Source: Diospyros lotus
Lineage: Eukaryota; Streptophyta; Magnoliopsida; Ericales; Ebenaceae
Assembly: GCF_014633365.1 (NCBI RefSeq)
Contig: NC_068349.1
Location: 37,525,192 to 37,589,191, forward strand
Reading direction: 5' to 3'
DNA: 64,000 nucleotides
Part shown: one piece after another, positions 58,201 to 64,000 of the stretch
Position numbering within the stretch: position 1 is the stretch's first letter
How the letters are laid out: each line of letters starts with the position of its first letter
Translations under genes and position numbers: made by a program
The notes under the pieces: generated by a model
The model's input: only the letters and a program-made list of their open reading frames with translations
The model's database searches: none
Told to the model about the DNA's origin: nothing

Positions 58201-60375
58201 GTGAAAAGATGGATTATGGGCCTGATGATTTTCTTATTGTCATTGTGGGAAGTCAATTTTTATACAGAGGTTTGTGGTTGGAGCATGCCTTCATTTTAAA
58301 GGCTCTGTTACCAATTTTTATGGACTTCCCATCTGATGAAAATTCAAATTCTGGACTTAAAATCATTGTCTTAAGTGGGGACTCAACCAGCAATTATAGT
58401 GTGGCTGTGGAGGTAAAACTTTGTCTAATACCTCCAAATCTTGGTTCAAATCTGGACTTGGTTATTTGACTCTCTTCATGGTTCACCTCATTTTATATCA
58501 TGTGCCTTTCCCTCCAGGCCATTGCTCGTAAGCTTAGATACCCAAGGAGCATTGTGAGGCATGTTGCTACAGATGAACGAGCAGACAGTGTTCTGAGCAT
58601 GTCTGATCTAGTCATATATGGATCCTTTCTTGAAGAGCAATCTTTTCCAGGCATTTTGATAAAGGCCATGCGGTTTGGGAAGCCAATCATAGCCCCAGAT
58701 CTCTCCATGATCAGGAAACATGTATGCTATTTAATGCTACTCTCTTTTCATTACATTCCATCCAGTTAATACAGATTTTTGTTAGAGCTAATAGAAGTCT
58801 GTGTGGTGAAATTTCCTCTCACGTAACGGTTTTATTGGTGTTGGACATGTTTAGGCTAGGGTTATGTTTTCTTTTCATCTCTTTCTAACTGTGTCTTCTG
58901 TGAAATTTTAATTAAATAATACCACTGATCTAGGTCATTTCTAAGTCTCTCCATGGACTTTTTTTGCCCCCCTTATTGCACCCTCTCTCTAGTTTCTGTT
59001 AGTCTATCATCTGTGTCTTTTTACCCTTCCAAATTAACATTTTCTTTTATTTGTTCTCAAATTTATGGACATGTGGCTGGCTTGGCAATGTGTTCTAGAA
59101 TGTTTAGTCTAATGACCCTCTAGTGAAAGTGAAACCACATTTCAGGCTTAGGAGAATGTAGTAAGAGGTCATCTCATGGGTTTAATCTAATAAAATTTAC
59201 TCTCCTAGTTTAAGTGAACCCTCTTAATATCAATGGACTCAGGAACCTAGAGAAAGATTTTCAAGTATCCTAACTTGAATGGTTATGATTCCACATTGAA
59301 TGAACTTTTTAAAAATCCTATAGCCAAGGGTATACTCTTAGGTTGGCTGAGGTACTTCTCTCTGGGGAGCTCAGTTATTGGAACTGACTGATACATTAAC
59401 CGCCAGCTTCAAATGTTCAGCACCTGTTTGATATAACTATTATATGGATAGACCAGTGCAGTTATATTTTTTAATTCTGAGTTCAATCTGTTTGTTTATA
59501 TTATGTATAATGCCTTTCTGGAGTTAATATTATCTATTCATAAATGTACTGACAACATTATAATGATCAGGTTAATGATAAGGTGAATGGTTATCTGTTT
59601 CCAAAGGATAATATAATGGTTGTCACACAGATACTGTCGCAAGTGGTCTTAAATGGAAAGCTATCACCTTTAGCCCACAATATTGCATCAAATGGCAAAC
59701 TCACTGCAAAAAACCTTATGGCTTCAGAAACTGTGGAAGGGTATGCCTCTTTGGTAGAAAATGTTCTCAAGCTTTCATCTGAAGTTGCACCTTCCAAGGC
59801 TAGTACGGAAATTCCTAGCAAATTGAAAGAGGAATGGAAATGGCAATTATTTGAGTCTATATCAAATTCAACATTTCTAGATAGAACTTTGGGAAGTCGC
59901 AAATTTTTGGAGAAGGCTGCAAAGCAGTGGGACATTACTCAAACACAGAGTTCTGATGCTGAGACTTCCACAGATGGGACATTCATATATACAATATGGG
60001 AAGAAGAATACAATGAGATTGCTAATATGAGGAAGCTAAGAGAAGAACAAGAGGTAAGTGATAAAGGCCGAATTTGTAGGTTCCCTCAATTTGGATGGAA
60101 AATTTTCTATTGACCTTACTATGTTTGTGCTCTGGAATATCACATCCTTTTTGAATTTGATGTAGTTGAAGGATAGATCTAACCAACCTCATGGAACATG
60201 GGAGGATGTTTATCGGAGTGTCAAAAAGGCTGACAGATCTAAGGACAATCTGCATGAAAGGGATGATGGAGAGCTTGAAAGGACAGGTCAACCAATATGC
60301 ATCTATGAACCTTACCTTGGGGAAGGCACCTGGCCTTTTCTGCACCATACTTCACTCTATCGTGGAATTGGGCTG
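43106..60375 (+). CDS. Membrane-anchored family 1/4 glycosyltransferase, nine exons, 3' end outside the window
   Basis: Exons 43106-43522, 43739-43825, 48349-48458, 48940-48990, 57160-57331, 58095-58412, 58518-58721, 59571-60053 and 60166-60375 join in frame to 684 codons; the last donor (CTG|GTGAG) opens an intron that runs off the window. The ATG at 43106 gives MGSLESG, the start used by this family. Residues about 43-67 (DYLQWVYTVAIFFSFVVLFQ) form one membrane anchor, implying a type II Golgi or ER protein. Exons 2-5 are the N-terminal Rossmann half (LLFDPQQILMVTIAIALCEI, LLQEPFKSLPLIW). Exon 7 carries the GT-B C-terminal motif EEQSFPGILIKAMRFGKPII. Exon 9 gives ERDDGELERTGQPICIYEPY, specific to the Arabidopsis At4g01210/At5g04480 type (about 1,000 aa). 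The substrate is unknown. Confidence 0.9.
44944..45349. mobile_element. Non-autonomous hAT-like MITE (406 bp)
   Basis: Terminal inverted repeats of the form CATNGTTGTCAAANGC and 8-bp flanks CTCAAAAA / CTAAAAAA (one mismatch). Subterminal GCCTAGGCTC, GGCGCCTCGC and GTGCCTAGCCTCC motifs are typical of a widespread plant hAT MITE style. No coding capacity. Confidence 0.75.
45699..45998 (+). mobile_element. Complete TRIM retrotransposon (300 bp)
   Basis: LTRs 45699-45790 (92 bp) and 45904-45998 (95 bp), TGTTG...AACA ends, perfect TSD ATAAA (45694-45698 and 45999-46003). The primer site TGGTATCAAAGCAGAC starts right after the first LTR, and a purine-rich stretch (ATGAAGGAGCA) precedes the second. 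The interior is about 113 bp and non-coding. Same family as 51393-51693. Confidence 0.93.
46200..46960. repeat. GA-rich duplicated stretch
   Basis: Blocks near 46360-46510 and 46650-46860 share GAGAGANAGA...GGGAG, GAAGAGGAAGAGTYGGTT, ATTTTTGTAA and TATCTAGTA in the same order. Imperfect direct repeat; origin unclear. Confidence 0.5.
46965..47430 (-). mobile_element. RTE LINE 3' tail remnant
   Basis: On the minus strand, CCACATAGTGGGATAAAGC followed by TTTGATACGTTGTTG is the usual plant RTE 3' end. Upstream phrases such as GTTATGTTGTGTGGCACAGA also recur in plant RTE 3' regions. No coding part remains. Confidence 0.55.
49080..49680 (+). pseudogene. RTE LINE RT C-terminal fragment
   Basis: Translation gives LTVNEDITYRIKARWLKWKR, KLIGKFYKMSIRLAFLYG and, near 49490, RCGHVKRRPIEALVRRV-like text, matching the C-terminal part of plant RTE polyproteins, with many stops. 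A G tract (49559-49593, one C) interrupts it. Confidence 0.75.
49559..49593 (+). repeat. G-rich homopolymer tract
   Basis: 35 nt, all G except one C at 49567, after a T tract, as at 27239. Confidence 0.9.
49681..51392. other. Intron sequence around a SINE, otherwise nothing recognised
   Basis: Apart from the SINE at 50245-50397, low-complexity A/T and G-rich runs (for example 51189-51221) are the only features seen. Confidence 0.45.
50245..50397 (-). mobile_element. Au-like SINE, minus strand
   Basis: Minus strand starts CTTGGTAGAAATGGCAAGG (A box), then GTAATGGGTTTGAGTTATG (B box), and ends GCACTAGGGACACC, parallel to the SINE at 24667. TSD not resolved. Confidence 0.75.
51393..51693 (-). 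mobile_element. Complete TRIM retrotransposon (301 bp), second copy
   Basis: LTRs 51393-51485 and 51601-51693, 93 bp each, perfect TSD AAGAT (51388-51392 and 51694-51698). On the minus strand a primer site TGGTATCAAAAC follows the first LTR. LTRs and interior match the TRIM at 45699 in reverse orientation. Confidence 0.93.
52186..52385. repeat. hAT 3' subterminal GGTTC array
   Basis: About 200 bp made of GGTTCCGG, CCGGTTCGGTCAACGG and GAACCGCC units in both orientations, starting 11 bp inside the left TIR. Confidence 0.85.
52750..54774 (-). CDS. hAT transposase with BED zinc finger, apparently intact
   Basis: 674 aa from the ATG at 54774 (MASEGRNVENVEF). The BED finger ligands are C57, C60, H78 and H83 (CNYCNQVYKFKQGG...HLQTKH). 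The RNase H-like core follows with catalytic-Asp contexts SICSDIWSDHWQTHSYMGI and SISFDNASANTASI, then HVRCACHVLNLCVQDG and VPTRWNSTFKLL. The C-terminus is the hAT dimerisation region, with ILEWWKRHKETFPTLAIIAS and VPASTVAVEQTFSSGGNIL. The tail is acidic. No stop or frameshift. The frame is open for another 285 codons upstream, but those are low-complexity (Arg-Asn, polyPro) from the subterminal repeats, so I take the first Met after them. It cuts and pastes its own ends in the nucleus. Confidence 0.95.
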   Translation of the reverse strand: MASEGRNVENVEFEAQNFQTQESETQQKGGGKISTSDIFNIHFKKTPKGDGKFDVSCNYCNQVYKFKQGGGYGTFARHLQTKHPLKVGLSRDQTQISGFATSSNSPQLFHYNEANCRSGLAEMVAIDHLSFSFGEKLGFTRFCQNFVNPSFKSIPRNTLKRNLLKLFKNSKIELITYFQNNNINVSICSDIWSDHWQTHSYMGITCHWVDENYVLQKRILAYRCFDESHNAENICRIIQQILQEYRLVNRIFSISFDNASANTASINELKRICQPNFGGRFFHVRCACHVLNLCVQDGIKSLNSYLDPIRNVISYIWVHPRTAKAWAHFCTSNGQTPKRFSKDVPTRWNSTFKLLNQSFEYKDLLCSFAANYIPQYPIFPTMWNVCSSILNILRIFNDATHTLSSVYKPTSHQFLIEAMNVAGVLMEGINVEEICHAVLEMREKWLRYYQFIPEIFLVTMVFDPRCKFDGLIECLSNYYSLLGLENNEEIDVNIIISKVRTLCNQLYEAYVIAPSSEESFPSMAPHSSSSQPMKWGHKFLDQRRKKPRSSSHSELETYLTTVFEFGDDTGLNFEILEWWKRHKETFPTLAIIASQLLAVPASTVAVEQTFSSGGNILDERRSRLAPESLEAQVCLDDWERANMRRQEELIHSSSSDEWVNDGSTTATSDSNEDA
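55063..55284. repeat. hAT 5' region: four palindromes alternating with G tracts
   Basis: Four copies of a near-perfect palindrome (arms CCAACGGTCCAA / TTGGACCGTTGG) lie at 55085-55114, 55136-55160, 55180-55204 and 55224-55248. Each is followed by at least 14 G; the last tract is 38 G (55247-55284). Copy 1 carries five extra bases at the centre. The array lies between the transposase ATG and the right TIR. Confidence 0.92.
55378..55630. repeat. hAT 5' subterminal GGTTCCGG array
   Basis: About 250 bp of CCGGTTCCGG, CCGCGGACCGG and GGAACCGGCGG units in both orientations, next to the right TIR. It mirrors the array at the other end. Confidence 0.88.
56160..57005 (+). pseudogene. RTE LINE endonuclease fragment with 3' tail
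   Basis: Around 56300-56400 the plus strand reads DLNGHLCREGNGYGDIHGTY and EFGQRNNEGKNYFGFCHNLS with stops, the endonuclease region of plant RTE LINEs. Near 56955 the 3' tail TTGTGTGGGATTAAGG follows. RT is missing, so the copy is internally deleted. Confidence 0.7.
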
Positions 60376-60479
60376 GTGAGTCATCAAGTTCACTTTGTTT
60401 TCTATTTTTATTGACAATCTAGCCTTTTTCTAACTTAGTTTTCTAAGTTAACTTTTTTTTTCTTCTCTAATAACTGAAG

Positions 60480-60718
60480 TGAGAGCTTCAAGGTTGGACA
60501 GAAATTAAAATCGAGATGAATAAGACTCGAGAGAAAAAAATGTTATTGAAGGATAGAGAAATTGTTACATCAAAACAACTAAGGACTTGACTGTCCTTAT
60601 ATACAAACCAAATTATAAACTACCGCCTATTAGAAATACAAGCGCAACTTAACTGGTAGCCAACCACAACAATAAATAAGAAACAAAAGACAGAAACAAT
60701 ATCAGCTATTCTTCCACA
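60480..60718 (-). repeat. 3' LTR of the right-edge copia element (left edge approximate)
   Basis: The minus strand starts TGTGGAAGAATAGCTG directly after the purine tract at 60719-60730 (TTTGAGGGGGAG). The far end near 60480 was not fixed by a TSD. Confidence 0.7.
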
Positions 60719-62294
60719 CTCCCCCTCAAATCAGGCTCCCTTGGCAGCATCAAGCCTGCTGAACCACCTGCAGCTGTTGTAGATAACAACTGTACTTTAG
60801 GATCAGCACAAACAACAGGCTGAGAGGGACTCATAGGTGATTGTTGAAGCCTTAACTTGTTGCGCAGAAATACAAACCGATTCCTTGATAAACCCTTTGT
60901 AAAAATATCAGCCACTTGATGAAGAGTAGGTACATACCGAACATCAACATCTCCATTTTCAATTTTCTCACGGACAAAATGTACATCGATTTCAATGTGT
61001 TTTGTCCTAGAGTGAAAAACAGGATTCTCAGCCATACTCTTAACTGACAAGTTGTCACACCACAAGATATGAGTCTTCTCACAAGGATACCCCAGCACTG
61101 ACAACGATTTCAGCCACAAGATTGGGCCACTGCTCGGTACTCTGCTTCTCCTACTGATTGAGCCACCATCGATTGCTTCCTAGAACCCCAGACCAGTAAA
61201 TTACAACCAGGAAACACACGCAACCCATTGGTAGACTTGTGGGTCACCGTACACTTGTCATGATCCACATCTGTAAAAACATTTAGAGACATATCTTGAG
61301 GAGAAGGTGTAAACATCAGCCCTAGATGAGTAGTACCCTTAAGATACTGCAATAGTCTTTTGCAGGCCTGCCAGTGTTAAACTTTAGGGGCTGAAAGAAA
61401 CTGGCTCAGCTTATTTACGGTGAATGCAATATCCGGCCAAGTGTAAGTCAAATATTGTAGGGTGTCTATTATGGTTCGATAAAATGAAGGCTCAGAAAAG
61501 AGAACACCTTCATCAGTCAAAGATAGGCCCGAAGTCATAGGCGTTAGACAAGGTTTACAGTGATCCATCACTGCTTTCTTTAACAAATCCATGGTGTACT
61601 TGGATTGTGTGAGATAGAGACTAGTGGAGTTTCTATACACTTCGAACTCAAGAAAGTAGTTAACCGACCCAAGAATTTTAAGTGCAAAATTCTTGTTCAA
61701 ATCATGAATACACTCCTGAAGAGTCAAGGAGTCTGAACCAGTCACCAAAATATCATCAACATATACTAGGACAAACAACACATAACGAGAAGTCCTTTTA
61801 ATGAAAAAAGAGGCATCAAAAACTGCCTTCTTAAAACCCCACTGCTGTAAGGCTCCCTTCAGCTTATTATACCAAGCACGAGGGGCTTGGTGCAGTCTAT
61901 ATAAGGACTTTTTCAACCTACAAACGTGGGTAGGAAACTCAGGGCTAACAAATCCTTCTGGTTGCCTCATAAAAACCACCTAACCAAGATCACCATTCAA
62001 AAAGGCATTTTTGACGTCAACCTGTTGACTATCCCAATCGAAGGTGACTGCCAAAGAGAACAAAACCCTAATAGTAGGAGTCTTAACTACCAGACTAAAG
62101 GTCTCACTGTAATTAACACCAGGGTTTTGAAGAAAACCTTTTGCAACTAGCTGAGCCTTATGTTTTAAAACAGATCCATCAGAATTATATTCCACCCGAA
62201 ATACCCATTTGCAATCAATCAGGTTCATATCAGAAGAAAATGGGACCAAAACCCATGTTTGATTGTGTTGAAGAGCGGTATATTCTTCATTCAT
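60706..62294 (-). pseudogene. Copia reverse transcriptase and RNase H, broken
   Basis: RT starts with NEEYTALQHNQTWVLVPFSS and continues through VDVKNAFLNGDLG. An in-frame TAG follows at 61980-61982, then VFMRQPEGFVSPEF and the catalytic YVDD in VLFVLVYVDDILVTGSD. A TAA at 61377-61379 interrupts RFxQFLSAPKV / HWQACKRLLQ. A frameshift near 61115 splits RNase H between SVGEAEYRAVAQSCG and ILWCDNLSVKSMAENPVFHS. HTKHIEIDVHFVREKIENGD and LHQVADIFTKGL complete it. Confidence 0.9.
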
Positions 62295-62342
62295 AGCTCT
62301 AACCCACTTAGGATCTAAGAAATCCTCTTGAACTGAATTTGG

Positions 62343-63811
62343 TTATGAGGTGCTTACTAAAGCATATGGAGAGGAAAGTGGAAGATGTTTGGCCTTGGAT
62401 CGGGTGATCATAAGATGAATGGATGGAGCAGGAGCAGGCTTAGATTTAGAAGGTTTAGGGTGAGTAGGTTGAAGAGAAGATGGAGTAGATCTTAAACACT
62501 CTGGAGGTCTAGGTAAGGGTTGAGTAGAAGGATTATCAGGTATGTGGGAAGGAACAATAGAGGACAAAGGAGAGGATTGTGCTGCTTGAGGATATACCAA
62601 AGAGAAAGGATGAGCAAGAAAAGTAGAAATGGAATGAAGAGTAGAAGTAGATTGACCAGAACAAGCATTTGAAATAGAAGACGGAGAGGTACAATTTGAG
62701 GAGGAAGTCCACAATGTAGAATATGGAAATTCCTCTGAATTAAACTTGACATGACGAGAAATATAGACTCTCCCTGAGGGGTGCAAACACTTGAAACCAG
62801 CATGCACATGGCTATAGCTTAGAAATACACATTTGGTTGAATGAAATTGAAATTTGTGCTTGTTATAGGGTCAAAGGAAGGAAAAACAAGCACAACTAAA
62901 TGATTGTAATTGCATATAATCAGGCTCTTTATGGTAAATGACTGAAAATGGGGATTGGAATTTTAAGGTAGAAGCCGACAAAAGATTAATGGTATGGACA
63001 ACAGTACTAAACGCTTCTACCCAAAATTTTAAGGGCATTTGGGCTTGAGCTAATAAGGTAAGGCCCATTTTAGCTATGTGGTGATGTTTACGCTCAACCA
63101 CACCATTCTGTTGGTGTGTATGAGGATAAGTGAATCTAGGTTAAATGCCACAAGCAGTAAGGTAAGGTATAAAGACTTTGAACTCACCACCATTGTAAGT
63201 TTGAAGAGCTTTGAGTTTGGTATTATATTGGAGTTTGGCAAGCTTGTGAAATGTTTTAAAAATGGCTAAGGCATCAGATTTTAATTTCAATATAGCCATG
63301 TGTACCTAGCGTATGCATCAACAAAAACAATATAGTATCTAAACCCCTTAGTGGAGAGCACTGGTGCTGGTCCCCATAAATCAGAATGAACAAGTTCTAG
63401 GGGAGCTTTGGCTGTGATCATGCGATCATCAAAAGGAAGTTGATGCATTTTGCCTATCTTGCAAGAATCACAAAAGAACATATTCGAACTTGAACAAAGA
63501 AGACCAATTTTATTCAACACAAGTCGGAGTATATGTAAAGAAGGATGCCCTAATTTGGCATGCCACTGCTGACAAATTTTAGAAACATAGGAAGCAATAG
63601 GAAAAGAGGACTCAGTAGATAAAGCTGGTCCTTTACATTTATTTGAAAAAGAACAATCTACAGAAGTAGAAACAGCTTGAATTCTTCTTGACAAGGAAGC
63701 TACTGGTATTCTTGACTTAGAAACAAAATCAGACACCAACCTAGGATCAGCAGGATCAAAGGTTGGAACAAGGTGATACAATCCATCTCTAAGAATCTCT
63801 CGAAGCAGCAC
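62343..63811 (-). pseudogene. Copia gag-pre-integrase and integrase, broken
   Basis: WHAKLGHPSLHILRLVLNKI, FCDSCKIGKMHQLPF and APLELVHSDLWGPAPVLSTK (first catalytic Asp), then YYIVFVDAYARYTW, are at 63811-63287. After a broken stretch, VERKHHHIAKMGLTLLAQAQ and MPLKFWVEAF (catalytic Glu region) appear at 63101-62990. A Ser/Pro-rich linker follows to a TAA at 62343-62345, in frame with RT. Confidence 0.88.
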
Positions 63812-63869
63812 ACGACTTGACTTCTTGTCCTTAACAAAACAAGAGTCAGCATGAAATTCAGTAATCAGC

Positions 63870-64000
63870 AGTGTTCGAAAATTCGGCCTAGGTGCTGAAC
63901 GGCCACCGGCCGCAGCGATTTAGGGCTACTCGACAGCCCTATGCGCCATGCCTGACTAATCGGGCCACGGCGCCGCCTAGGCGGACTAGGCGGCGCCTAA
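63870..64000. repeat. GC-rich repeat start at the window edge, possible hAT-type MITE
   Basis: From about 63874 the sequence turns from copia-like to GTTCGAAAATTCGGCCTAGG and, near the edge, CGCCGCCTAGGCGG and GGCGGCGCC. The CCTAGG-rich style recalls the MITE at 44944. Only one end is visible. Confidence 0.4.

Larger units (their letters stand above)
60376..64000 (+). other. Intron 9 of the glycosyltransferase, continues past the window
   Basis: Opens with CTG|GTGAGT. Nearly all of it is a minus-strand copia element. The remaining exons must lie to the right. Confidence 0.75.
60480..64000 (-). mobile_element. Degenerate Ty1/copia element, 5' part outside the window
   Basis: On the minus strand: gag-pre-integrase and integrase, RT, RNase H, a polypurine tract and the 3' LTR. 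Several stops and at least one frameshift make it non-coding. It opposes the host gene. The left LTR edge is approximate and the other LTR is not in the window. Confidence 0.88.

Overview
This is nuclear DNA from a flowering plant, probably a woody dicot or other angiosperm with long introns. Genes are split by GT-AG introns, and the mobile elements are typical plant types: Ty1/copia, Ty3/gypsy chromovirus, long-LTR gypsy, RTE-type LINE, Au-like SINE, TRIM and hAT. Nothing in the window fixes the species. I see no bacterial features, CRISPR array, tRNA gene or intact rRNA gene.

Four host genes are present. (1) 654-1550, minus strand, one exon: a secreted class III (GH18, hevamine-like) chitinase. 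(2) 2554-16561, plus strand, two exons: a plastid-type DUF2358 protein whose single intron is 13.1 kb. (3) 20837-38232, plus strand, nine exons that join in frame to 302 aa: an ABI-like (ABIL1-type) subunit of the SCAR/WAVE actin-nucleation complex, with a 13.9 kb last intron. (4) 43106 to beyond the right edge, plus strand, nine exons seen (684 codons): a large membrane-anchored glycosyltransferase family 1/4 protein of the At4g01210/At5g04480 type. From memory, DUF2358 and ABIL1 are also neighbours in Arabidopsis (At2g46220/At2g46225), so this pair may be ancient microsynteny.

Most of the sequence is transposon material inside the introns. The DUF2358 intron holds a copia 3' end split by a solo LTR, a complete but dead chromovirus (5997-11355, TSD TTGTG) and an inverted-repeat block. 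The ABIL1 intron holds a SINE with a 15-bp TSD, three solo LTRs, a 4.3 kb copia-type element that carries only gag (TR-GAG-like), an RTE LINE, and a plastid-derived mosaic (23S rRNA plus ycf2). A 2.7 kb solo LTR lies between ABIL1 and the glycosyltransferase. The glycosyltransferase introns hold two complete TRIMs of one family, a hAT MITE, LINE pieces, a SINE, a full-length hAT transposon with an uninterrupted 674-aa transposase and perfect 8-bp TSD, and a degenerate copia element that runs off the window.

The strongest candidates for novelty are the hAT element, with its unusual subterminal region of palindromes alternating with long G tracts, the gag-only copia element and the TRIM pair. 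I found no evidence of a new defence or metabolic system. Exon boundaries were read by eye from splice consensus, reading-frame continuity and family resemblance. Element boundaries marked by target-site duplications are exact; others are approximate.
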